Source of the DNA: Cellvibrionales bacterium UBA3090
GTDB lineage: Bacteria; Pseudomonadota; Gammaproteobacteria; Pseudomonadales; Porticoccaceae
DNA length: 7,068 nt
Assembly: GCA_002367235.1 (NCBI GenBank)
Contig: DFBC01000125.1
Span: 1 to 7,068 of the forward strand
Direction: 5' to 3'
Shown: piece by piece, positions 1 to 6,205 of the stretch
Numbering within the stretch: position 1 is the first letter of the stretch
How the letters are laid out: every line of letters begins with the position of its first letter
Program-made: the position numbers and the translations under genes
The notes under the pieces: model-generated
Seen by the model: only the letters and a program-made list of their open reading frames with translations
Told to the model about the DNA's origin: nothing
The model's database searches: none

Positions 1-847
1 TCAGGTGCGCTTTGAGTTGGGTGCCTATGCTTTAAAACCTGGTATTGAGGTGATCGCCCCCTGGCGTGAGTGGGATTTGAATTCTCGTGAAAAGTTAATG
101 GACTATTGTGAAACGCATAATATTCCTGTGGACTTCTCTGGAAAGAAGAAAAAATCTCCCTACTCCATGGATGCAAACTTGCTCCATATTTCATACGAAG
201 GCGGCAATCTTGAAGACCCTTGGTGGGAGCCTGAAGAAGATATGTGGCGCTGGAGTGTCTCTCCCGAAAGTGCACCCGATGAGCCTGCTTACATTGTGTT
301 GACCTTTGAGCAGGGTGATATCGTGGCCATTGATGGTGAACCCATGTCTCCTGCTACCGTGTTGGAATACCTTAATAAGGTGGGTGGAGATAACGGCATC
401 GGTCGCCTGGATCTTGTGGAAAATCGCTATGTGGGTATGAAGTCCCGCGGTTGTTACGAAACACCCGGGGGCACCATTATGTTGCGTGCTCATAGAGCTA
501 TCGAGTCATTGACCCTGGATAGAGAGGTCGCGCACCTGAAAGACAGTCTAATGCCAAAATATGCTGAAGTTGTTTACAACGGATACTGGTGGTCACCTGA
601 GAGAAAAATGCTCCAGACGATGATTGATGAGACGCAGTCTGTCGTAAATGGAGATGTTCGCCTAAAACTTTATAAGGGCAATGTGACCGTAGTGGGGCGA
701 CAGTCTGAAGACAGCCTTTTTGATGAAAAAATAGCCACTTTTGAAGACGATGCCGGCGCCTATAATCAGCAGGATGCCGAGGGCTTCATCAAGCTAAATG
801 CCTTGCGTCTCAGGATTGCCGCAAATAAGGGCAGAAACCAAGGTTGA
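1..847 (+). CDS. argG: Argininosuccinate synthase, C-terminal part (5' end outside window)
   Basis: The product is argininosuccinate synthase, a cytoplasmic enzyme of arginine synthesis that joins citrulline and aspartate using ATP. The window opens inside the gene: base 1 ends a codon, and the first full codons read QVRFELGAYAL, the tail of the family signature GxTxKGNDxxRF. There is no need to invoke the GTG at base 5 as a start. Further family blocks are a segment of the type NLLHISYEGGNLEDP (about 179-223), LDLVENRYVGMKSRG followed by YETPGGTI (about 407-478), HRAIESLTLDRE (about 491-526), YNGYWWSPERKML (about 575-613) and LKLYKGNVTVVGRQS (about 662-706). About 281 residues are present. 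The family is usually close to 400 residues, so roughly 120 N-terminal residues, including the ATP-binding loop, lie upstream. The gene ends with TGA. It is not functionally linked to the cco genes; it is simply the upstream neighbour on the same strand. Identification is very secure. Confidence 0.97.
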   Translation, partial: QVRFELGAYALKPGIEVIAPWREWDLNSREKLMDYCETHNIPVDFSGKKKKSPYSMDANLLHISYEGGNLEDPWWEPEEDMWRWSVSPESAPDEPAYIVLTFEQGDIVAIDGEPMSPATVLEYLNKVGGDNGIGRLDLVENRYVGMKSRGCYETPGGTIMLRAHRAIESLTLDREVAHLKDSLMPKYAEVVYNGYWWSPERKMLQTMIDETQSVVNGDVRLKLYKGNVTVVGRQSEDSLFDEKIATFEDDAGAYNQQDAEGFIKLNALRLRIAANKGRNQG

Positions 848-870
848 ATCTGGGTAGGGCTAGATCAAAC

Positions 871-884
871 TTGACGCAAATCAA
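871..884 (+). promoter_or_regulatory. Anr/FNR-type binding site upstream of ccoN
   Basis: The sequence TTGACGCAAATCAA matches the FNR/Anr consensus TTGATNNNNATCAA at 9 of the 10 fixed positions (C instead of T at position five). FNR/Anr proteins are oxygen-sensing [4Fe-4S] regulators that activate genes when oxygen is low, and cco operons are classic targets. The site lies 24 bases after the argG stop and 107 bases before the ccoN start. Its centre, 877.5, is 41.5 bases upstream of the start point predicted from the -10 element, the normal spacing for class II activation. The regulator itself is not in the window, so whether it is Anr, FNR or FixK-like is inference. Confidence 0.85.
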
Positions 885-906
885 TATCAGTGCATAGTTG
901 TTAAGG

Positions 907-912
907 AATAAT
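907..912 (+). promoter_or_regulatory. Predicted -10 element of the cco promoter (start near 919)
   Basis: AATAAT matches the sigma-70 consensus TATAAT at five of six positions and would place the transcription start near base 919. The region where a -35 box would fall (about 884-889, AATATC) is unlike TTGACA, as expected for a promoter that depends on an activator bound at -41.5. The overlapping TAATAC at 909-914 is an alternative -10 and would move the start by about two bases. The resulting leader would be about 72 bases. Confidence 0.65.
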
Positions 913-919
913 ACCGTCG

Positions 920-948
920 GGGTAGAGGCAGGGACTTTGTGTCTACCC
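920..948 (+). promoter_or_regulatory. Stem-loop at predicted 5' end of cco mRNA (possible argG terminator)
   Basis: GGGTAGA (920-926) pairs perfectly with TCTACCC (942-948) across a 15-base loop. The stem would begin one base after the predicted transcription start. Its last three bases also belong to a perfect 10-base palindrome, CCCTTAAGGG (946-955), followed by GATTTTAATT, which is only a weak T tract. Two roles are possible: a 5'-end structure that stabilises or tunes the cco mRNA, or an inefficient terminator for transcripts arriving from argG. The pairing is seen directly; the role is inferred and no folding energy was computed. Confidence 0.4.
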
Positions 949-990
949 TTAAGGGATTTTAATTACCGGACTAACTACGAGAAAATCAAA

Positions 991-2433
991 ATGAGTAGCA
1001 ATGTCACGACTGCTGGCGACGAGCCAGTTTATAACACCAAGGTGGTAAAGCAGTTTGCCATCATGACTGTGGTTTGGGGAATTGTAGGCATGCTGGTCGG
1101 CGTTATTATTGCCGCCGAGCTGGTCTGGCCTGACCTTAATATGCAGTTACCCTGGTTCCACTTTGGTCGCTTGCGTCCGCTGCATACCAACGCAGTAATT
1201 TTTGCTTTTGGTGGCTGTGCGTTATTTGCCTCTGTTTATCATGTGGTACAGCGAACCTGTCAAGCATCGTTGTTTGGTAGTGGGTTGGCAGCTTTTACCT
1301 TTTGGGGATGGCAGGCCATTATTGTTGCAGCTGCAATAACACTTCCTCTTGGTATGACCAGTTCAAAGGAATATGCAGAGCTGGAATGGCCCATTGATAT
1401 TGCAATTACGTTAGTCTGGGTATCGTTTGCAGTGGTGTTCTTTGGCACTATCATGAAACGTAAGAGCAAGCATATCTATGTAGCAAATTGGTTCTTTGGT
1501 GCCTTCATTATTGCGGTTGCTGTGTTGCATTTGGGGAATAGTGCAGCTGTTCCTGTGACTGCTATGAAGTCCTATTCAGCTTACGCAGGAACTATCGATG
1601 CGATGGTTCAGTGGTGGTATGGGCATAATGCAGTAGGCTTCTTCCTTACCGCGGGCTTCCTTGGAATGATGTACTATTTTGTACCGAAACAAGCGGGCCG
1701 CCCTGTTTATTCTTACCGCCTTTCAATTGTTCACTTTTGGGCGTTAATCGCGCTATACATTTGGGCCGGTCCACACCACTTGCACTATTCTGCACTTCCT
1801 GACTGGGTTCAGAGTTTAGGTATGGTGATGTCTCTCATCCTGTTGGCACCATCTTGGGGTGGCATGATCAACGGTATGATGACGCTGTCAGGTGCTTGGC
1901 ACAAACTGCGCTATGACCCAACGTTGCGGTTCTTGGTGGTTTCACTTTCCTTCTATGGTATGTCTACCTTTGAAGGCCCAATGATGTCTATTAAGACGGT
2001 TAATGCCCTGTCCCATAATACGGATTGGACCATTGGTCACGTGCACTCTGGTGCACTGGGTTGGGTGGCAATGGTGTCTATTGGGATGCTCTACCATCTG
2101 ATTCCCGTGTTATACAAGCGCACCCAGATGTACAGCGTTCAGCTGATTAACCTTCACTTCTGGCTCTCAACCATTGGTACTGTGCTTTACATTGCTTCTA
2201 TGTGGGTCAATGGCATTGCTCAAGGGCTTATGTGGCGCGCCTTTAATACTGATGGCACTTTGACCTACAGCTTCGCCGAGTCAATTGAAGCGAGTTACCC
2301 CGGTTACTACGTGAGACTGCTTGGCGGTGTGATCTTCCTGTCAGGAATGTTGATCATGGCATACAACGTATGGCGCACTGTTCGTGGTGATGAACAGAAA
2401 CAAGTGGCCAGTGCAGAAGTTCAGGCGGCTTAA
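991..2433 (+). CDS. ccoN: cbb3-type cytochrome c oxidase subunit I (CcoN)
   Basis: CcoN is the catalytic subunit of the high-affinity cbb3 oxidase in the inner membrane; it reduces oxygen to water and pumps protons. The protein has 480 residues, normal for the family, with about 12 predicted membrane helices. Expected ligands are all present: H65 (RPLHTN) and H352 for low-spin heme b, H350 for heme b3 (TIGHVHSG), and H212 (WYGHNAVGFF), H262 and H263 (AGPHHLHY) for CuB. Y256 (ALYIWAG) is the family's cross-linked tyrosine, and the conserved E328 sits in TFEGP. As I recall the Pseudomonas stutzeri numbering, these are all shifted by +5, so no indel is apparent between them. The ATG at 991 is chosen because MSSNVTTAGDEPVYNTKVVKQF matches the usual N-terminus; the reading frame stays open back to 898, but that lies upstream of the predicted transcription start. 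The ribosome site is weak (GAGA, 979-982). ccoO follows after 13 bases. Confidence 0.98.
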   Translation: MSSNVTTAGDEPVYNTKVVKQFAIMTVVWGIVGMLVGVIIAAELVWPDLNMQLPWFHFGRLRPLHTNAVIFAFGGCALFASVYHVVQRTCQASLFGSGLAAFTFWGWQAIIVAAAITLPLGMTSSKEYAELEWPIDIAITLVWVSFAVVFFGTIMKRKSKHIYVANWFFGAFIIAVAVLHLGNSAAVPVTAMKSYSAYAGTIDAMVQWWYGHNAVGFFLTAGFLGMMYYFVPKQAGRPVYSYRLSIVHFWALIALYIWAGPHHLHYSALPDWVQSLGMVMSLILLAPSWGGMINGMMTLSGAWHKLRYDPTLRFLVVSLSFYGMSTFEGPMMSIKTVNALSHNTDWTIGHVHSGALGWVAMVSIGMLYHLIPVLYKRTQMYSVQLINLHFWLSTIGTVLYIASMWVNGIAQGLMWRAFNTDGTLTYSFAESIEASYPGYYVRLLGGVIFLSGMLIMAYNVWRTVRGDEQKQVASAEVQAA

Positions 2434-2440
2434 AAGGAGA
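2434..2440 (+). promoter_or_regulatory. Ribosome binding site fixing the ccoO GTG start
   Basis: AAGGAGA begins directly after the ccoN stop and ends six bases before the GTG at 2447. It is the strongest Shine-Dalgarno sequence in the window. It decides in favour of GTG rather than upstream in-frame codons, which would lie inside ccoN and lack family similarity. Confidence 0.85.
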
Positions 2441-2446
2441 GCAATA

Positions 2447-3061
2447 GTGAAACACGATATTGTTGAAAAAAATATTGGCCTGATGATTGTCCTGATTGTA
2501 GTAGCGATCAGCTTTGGTGGTCTGGCACAGATTATTCCATTGTTCTGGCAGGCTGAGACAACAGAGCCTGTAAAGGGATTAAAACCTCTAGGGGCTTTGG
2601 CTTTAGAAGGTCGGGATATCTACATTCGAGAAGGCTGTAATGTTTGTCATACGCAAATGGTTAGGCCATTTCGTGCTGAGACTGAGCGCTATGGTCATTA
2701 CTCTGTGGCCGGTGAGCTTGTTTACAATCACCCCTTCCTCTGGGGTTCCAAGCGCACAGGTCCCGATTTGGCACGGGTTGGCGGTCGCTACAGTGATGAC
2801 TGGCACCTTGCCCACCTTTATAACCCGCGTGATGTGGTTCCTGAGTCAAATATGCCGGCTTTTCCCTGGTTATTTGAAAACACTCTGACAGGTAAAGATA
2901 CGGCCGCCAAAATGTCTGCTCTGAGGTTGGTGGGTGTTCCCTATACCGATGAGGACATTGCCAATGCGGCAGCACCCTTTGCCGGCGGTGAAGTGAAGGA
3001 GGTAGACGCCCTCGTTATCTACTTGCAACAGCTCGGTACACTACTGACACGGAAACGCTAA
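2447..3061 (+). CDS. ccoO: cbb3-type cytochrome c oxidase subunit II, monoheme (CcoO)
   Basis: CcoO is the membrane-anchored monoheme cytochrome c subunit that passes electrons to the hemes of CcoN. The 204-residue protein starts at GTG (MKHDIVEKNIGLM, the usual N-terminus). It has one membrane anchor at about residues 9-33, with the heme domain on the periplasmic side. The heme c motif is CNVCH (64-68), within the family block REGCNVCHTQMVRPFRAETE. Other blocks are RYGHYSVAGE, HPFLWGSKRTGPDLARVGGRYSDDWH and NPRDVVPESNMPAFPW, where M136 is the likely axial heme ligand. The C-terminal YLQQLGT is also typical. An in-frame reading extends back to 2384, but it overlaps ccoN and is not conserved sequence. 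The stop codon TAA shares its last base with the ATG of ccoQ (TAATG), indicating translational coupling. Confidence 0.98.
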   Translation: MKHDIVEKNIGLMIVLIVVAISFGGLAQIIPLFWQAETTEPVKGLKPLGALALEGRDIYIREGCNVCHTQMVRPFRAETERYGHYSVAGELVYNHPFLWGSKRTGPDLARVGGRYSDDWHLAHLYNPRDVVPESNMPAFPWLFENTLTGKDTAAKMSALRLVGVPYTDEDIANAAAPFAGGEVKEVDALVIYLQQLGTLLTRKR

Positions 3062-3225
3062 TGGACCAAGGAACGTTACAAGGTATTGGTACCATCTTGG
3101 CTATTACCGCCTTCCTAGGCGTGTGTTGGTGGGCTTTCAGTAGTCACAAGAAAAAAGATTTTGAAGAGGCAGCACAGCTGCCGTTTAGCGACGAGCAAGA
3201 GTCGCCCCAGAACAAAGATAAATAG
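3061..3225 (+). CDS. ccoQ: cbb3-type cytochrome c oxidase small subunit (CcoQ)
   Basis: This 54-residue protein is the small non-cofactor subunit CcoQ, thought to stabilise the cbb3 complex and help CcoP associate. It reads MDQGTLQGIGTILAITAF at the N-terminus, has one membrane helix at about residues 7-27, then a basic stretch (SHKKKDFEEA) and the family's LPFSDE block near residues 40-45, followed by a polar tail. Length and layout are normal for CcoQ. The ATG overlaps the ccoO stop by one base. No ribosome site of its own is obvious, so translation probably depends on ribosomes finishing ccoO. ccoP begins 13 bases after its TAG stop. Confidence 0.93.
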   Translation: MDQGTLQGIGTILAITAFLGVCWWAFSSHKKKDFEEAAQLPFSDEQESPQNKDK

Positions 3226-3238
3226 AGGTAGGACCATT

Positions 3239-4150
3239 ATGAGTACCTTCTGGAATATCTGGATTATCGCCTTTACTGCGATAACTATAGCCGGTTGTAC
3301 CTGGCTGCTATTTGCTAACCGTAAAATTGAGGTTTCCTCAAAAAATGCGGAAGATGCAGAGGATGGTGAGGCACCGAAAACAGGCCATGTCTACGATGGT
3401 ATTGAGGAGTACGACAATCCACTGCCTGGTTGGTGGTTCAATATGTTTGTCGGTACTGTTATTTTTGCCTTGATTTATTTGGTGTTGTACCCCGGATTGG
3501 GTAGCTACGCAGGGGTGCTTGGCTGGACCCAAACGGGACAATGGCAAGAAGAAGTAGACCAGGCTGAGGCAAAATATGCGCCTATCTATGAGCAGTACGC
3601 CAGCATGTCTGTTGAAGAACTGATCGCCAACCCAGAAGCCATTAAGATGGGCCGTCGTCTATTCAATAATAACTGTTCAGTCTGTCACGGTTCCGACGGC
3701 AAGGGCAGTTATGGTTTCCCTAACCTGGCAGATAGTGATTGGTTGTATGGTGGTAGTGCTGCCGATATCAAAGCTTCTATTACTCATGGCCGCAAGGGTG
3801 CTATGCCTGCATGGGGCGCGGTGATTGGAGAAGAAGGGGTCGACAACGTCGCTGAGTACGTTTTCAAAATAAGTGGTCGTGAGCACAATGCTGACAAGGC
3901 TGCTGAAGGTGCAACAGTCTATGCTACGTATTGTGCCGCGTGTCATACCCCTGCTGGTACTGGTATGGCTGCCATGGGTGCGCCTAACCTGACCGATGGT
4001 GTATGGCTCTATGGCGGTTCACCCTCACTGGTACGTCACTCTATCCGTAATGGTCGAAATGGAAATATGCCAGCGCAGGATAATAAGCTTAAAGCTGAAA
4101 AAATCCATTTGTTGATGGGTTATGTATATAACTTATCAAAAAACCAATAG
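3239..4150 (+). CDS. ccoP: cbb3-type cytochrome c oxidase subunit III, diheme (CcoP)
   Basis: CcoP is the diheme cytochrome c subunit that takes electrons from soluble or membrane cytochromes and hands them to CcoO. The protein has 303 residues. Two membrane helices lie at about 5-25 and 66-84, joined by an acidic cytoplasmic loop and the family block EEYDNPLPGWW; this two-helix form is known from gammaproteobacteria such as Pseudomonas. Two tandem cytochrome c domains follow, with heme motifs CSVCH (146-150) and CAACH (232-236) and probable axial ligands M189 (GAMPAW) and M277 (GNMPAQ). The domains repeat each other around PNLADSDWLYGGS and PNLTDGVWLYGGS, an old internal duplication typical of the family. 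ATG 3239 is preceded by AGGTAGGA (3226-3233) five bases upstream; the longer in-frame reading from 3161 overlaps ccoQ and is not family-like. Stop is TAG. Confidence 0.98.
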   Translation: MSTFWNIWIIAFTAITIAGCTWLLFANRKIEVSSKNAEDAEDGEAPKTGHVYDGIEEYDNPLPGWWFNMFVGTVIFALIYLVLYPGLGSYAGVLGWTQTGQWQEEVDQAEAKYAPIYEQYASMSVEELIANPEAIKMGRRLFNNNCSVCHGSDGKGSYGFPNLADSDWLYGGSAADIKASITHGRKGAMPAWGAVIGEEGVDNVAEYVFKISGREHNADKAAEGATVYATYCAACHTPAGTGMAAMGAPNLTDGVWLYGGSPSLVRHSIRNGRNGNMPAQDNKLKAEKIHLLMGYVYNLSKNQ

Positions 4151-4202
4151 GTAAAATTATTAATAAGGACATTAACTTTAAACTTAGGATTGGAAAGCTT
4201 TT

Positions 4203-5630
4203 ATGAGCAAAGAGAAGCCCCCACATGCTCAGCAAGACAAGGCTGAGCACGAGGAAGTTATTCAGGTTCTGGACTTATATCAGACTAGAGAAAAGATTCA
4301 GACAAGAAAACTTCCGGGGTTTTTTCGAGATTTAAGGCGCTGGACATGGATACCCATGCTCAGCGCCTACTTCCTCTTACCCTGGATCAATCTGGATGGT
4401 CGACAGGCGATCTGGTTTGATTTGCCGGCACGAAAATTTCACGTTTTTTGGATTACCTTCTGGCCCCAGGACTTTATGTTACTGGCTTGGGCGTTAATTA
4501 TTTCAGCTTTTGCATTATTTACAGCAACGGTGCTTATTGGCCGCGTGTGGTGTGGTTTTTCCTGCCCGCAAACAGTCTGGACCATGCTGTTCATGTCTAT
4601 CGAAGACTTTTGTGAAGGCGACCGTAACCAGCGAATCAAACTGGATAAATCCCCTTGGGATATAAACAAGCTGAGGAAGCGGGGTGGCAAGTTTGTTCTC
4701 TGGGGACTGCTGGCTTTTATTACATCACTGACATTTGTGGGTTACTACAACCCCATTAGGGAATTAGTACCTGAATTTTTAAGTTTTTCAGCACATCCCG
4801 CAGCGGTATTCTGGACATTTTTCTTTGCCTTGATGACATTTATGAATGCGGGCTTTCTTCGCGAGCAGGTCTGCATGTACATGTGCCCCTATGCTCGCTT
4901 CCAGTCGGTGATGTTCGACAAGGATACCCTGATCGTTTCTTACGATGTGGAGCGTGGCGAGCCTCGTGGTGCACGCAAAAGGTCGGAGGATCATTTGGCG
5001 GAAGGCAAGGGCGACTGCGTCGACTGTTCGCTTTGCGTACAGGTCTGTCCAACGGGAATTGATATTCGTAATGGCCTACAGTATGAGTGCATCGATTGTG
5101 GCTTGTGTATCGATGCCTGCGATACCGTTATGGATAAGATGGGCTACGACCCAGGATTGATTAAGTTCACTACCGAGCATGCCATGAAGCACGGGAGTAC
5201 TCATATCCTCCGGCCTCGTTTCATTGGCTACGTTGTCGCTTTGACCATTATGGTTGGGGCCTTTGGTTACAATATTCTTAATCGGATGCCACTTGAAGTG
5301 GATATTATTCGCGATCGCAATGTGATGTTCCGAGAAAGTGCATCGGGTTTAGTCGAAAATATCTACACGCTGAAAATTAATAACATGGATACAAAAGATC
5401 ATAGTTACAGTATCCACGTAAAGGGTGATTACGAGTTTATCTATACCGGGGCCAAACAGGTCAGCGTAGAGGAAGGTGAAGTCATGACCATGCCTGTCAG
5501 TGTGGCATTGGATCCGGGTCTGATGAAAACCCCCAATATTGATGTCACGTTTGTCGTAGAATCGCTGGATAATCCCGCCATTAATGCCATAGAAGAAAAC
5601 CGTTTCATTGGTCCACGCCTGCACCGTTAA
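4203..5630 (+). CDS. ccoG: Cupric reductase and cbb3 assembly protein CcoG (FixG/RdxA family)
   Basis: CcoG is an inner-membrane iron-sulfur protein. The Rhodobacter capsulatus member has been described as reducing Cu(II) to Cu(I) for cbb3 oxidase assembly. The 475-residue protein begins with a charged cytoplasmic tail. Hydrophobic segments lie at about 47-62, 90-112, 164-182, 200-217 and 338-357. Two paired-cysteine motifs at the membrane, WCGFSCP (C117, C121) and CMYMCP (C224, C228), match the CxxxCP motifs tied to copper handling. A ferredoxin-like domain carries two [4Fe-4S] motifs: C272, C275, C278, C282 and C296, C299, C302, C306. After the last membrane helix comes a periplasmic Ig-like FixG C-terminal domain (about 365-475). 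ATG 4203 has GGAAAG (4192-4197) five bases upstream. The 52-base gap after ccoP is A/T-rich, without a clear promoter or terminator. Confidence 0.96.
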   Translation: MSKEKPPHAQQDKAEHEEVIQVLDLYQTREKIQTRKLPGFFRDLRRWTWIPMLSAYFLLPWINLDGRQAIWFDLPARKFHVFWITFWPQDFMLLAWALIISAFALFTATVLIGRVWCGFSCPQTVWTMLFMSIEDFCEGDRNQRIKLDKSPWDINKLRKRGGKFVLWGLLAFITSLTFVGYYNPIRELVPEFLSFSAHPAAVFWTFFFALMTFMNAGFLREQVCMYMCPYARFQSVMFDKDTLIVSYDVERGEPRGARKRSEDHLAEGKGDCVDCSLCVQVCPTGIDIRNGLQYECIDCGLCIDACDTVMDKMGYDPGLIKFTTEHAMKHGSTHILRPRFIGYVVALTIMVGAFGYNILNRMPLEVDIIRDRNVMFRESASGLVENIYTLKINNMDTKDHSYSIHVKGDYEFIYTGAKQVSVEEGEVMTMPVSVALDPGLMKTPNIDVTFVVESLDNPAINAIEENRFIGPRLHR

Positions 5631-5668
5631 ACACCGGCATAGGTTGACTAATAACAGAATGGTTTTGT

Positions 5669-5673
5669 GAGGA
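5669..5673 (+). promoter_or_regulatory. Ribosome binding site favouring the ccoH TTG start
   Basis: GAGGA sits seven bases upstream of TTG 5681, an optimal distance. The alternative ATG at 5699 has no purine-rich sequence at a usable distance (GACATGACCCAACC precedes it). This favours the TTG start. Confidence 0.6.
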
Positions 5674-5680
5674 CTTCACT

Positions 5681-6205
5681 TTGAGACATGACCCAACCAT
5701 GGATACAGGAACGGACCATCTACAGCCTTGGTATCGACAATTTTGGCCATGGTTTTTAATTGCACTGCCCGGTAGTGTGGTGATTGCAGGTTTGACGACG
5801 GTGTACATTGCTTTTCATGGTGCCGACAGGCTCGTTAATGACAATTATTACCGCGATGGCCTGGCGATTAATCTGCGGCTTGAACAAGATCAGCTTGCCA
5901 TGGAAATGGGGCTGACGGCTGATTTTCGTCTGGATAATGAAAGTGGCGAGCTGTTTATTACACTGCGTGGCGCAGAGGTCAGTGCCCCTACCTTGTTGTT
6001 ACAACTTGTTCACCCTGTCGATGATAAGCGTGATAGGGAATTGACGTTGTCTTTGATGGCACCAAACCACTATCGTGCCGATTTGGATACTCAGCTTAAC
6101 TATCGCTACTACTTGAGATTGCTTCCCAATCCAGAGCGCGAGTGGCGCTTAAATGGCGAAATAAATTTTTCTGAGACTAACCAGGTGACTCTGTTAGCTC
6201 AATGA
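5681..6205 (+). CDS. ccoH: cbb3 oxidase assembly protein CcoH (FixH family)
   Basis: CcoH/FixH is a single-span membrane protein needed for assembly or stability of cbb3 oxidase; in Rhodobacter it is reported to associate with the complex. The product has 174 residues from TTG 5681, or 168 from ATG 5699. Family features are PWYRQFWPWFLIALP (residues 16-30), one membrane helix at about 24-44 and VNDNYYRDGLAIN (52-64), followed by a periplasmic beta-rich domain of about 110 residues. TTG is preferred because of the well-placed GAGGA, but the six extra residues (MRHDPT) carry no family signal, so the start remains open. The gene follows ccoG after 50 bases, and its TGA overlaps the ccoI ATG by four bases (ATGA), a sign of coupled translation. 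Confidence 0.93.
   Translation: MRHDPTMDTGTDHLQPWYRQFWPWFLIALPGSVVIAGLTTVYIAFHGADRLVNDNYYRDGLAINLRLEQDQLAMEMGLTADFRLDNESGELFITLRGAEVSAPTLLLQLVHPVDDKRDRELTLSLMAPNHYRADLDTQLNYRYYLRLLPNPEREWRLNGEINFSETNQVTLLAQ

Noticed and set aside
939..962. Seven-codon leader reading frame (GTG start, TAA stop) preceded by AGGGA
   Set aside because: It is too short to judge, starts at GTG, lies across the right arm of the stem-loop and has no recognisable regulatory codon run; chance is the likelier explanation.
898..990. N-terminal extension of CcoN from TTG 898 (31 extra residues)
   Set aside because: It lies mostly upstream of or across the predicted transcription start and the stem-loop, has no family similarity, and the ATG at 991 gives the normal CcoN N-terminus and length.
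2603..2975. Several reading frames of 70-104 codons on either strand inside ccoO
   Set aside because: They are shadows of the strongly supported ccoO frame, with no ribosome sites and no recognisable domains. The same applies to minus-strand frames inside argG, ccoN, ccoP, ccoG and ccoH.
3161..3238. N-terminal extension of CcoP from the upstream in-frame start at 3161
   Set aside because: It overlaps ccoQ in another frame and is not CcoP-like; ATG 3239 has a good ribosome site.
3671..4080. Similar DNA in the two halves of ccoP (CCTAACCTG and nearby positions)
   Set aside because: It follows from the two homologous cytochrome c domains of every CcoP and is not a recent duplication or mobile repeat.
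5644..5672. TTGACT as a -35 box for a separate ccoH promoter
   Set aside because: It matches TTGACA at five of six positions, but no -10-like hexamer lies 16-18 bases downstream, and the partial likeness to an FNR box (TTGAC then AACAG) fails in the second half.
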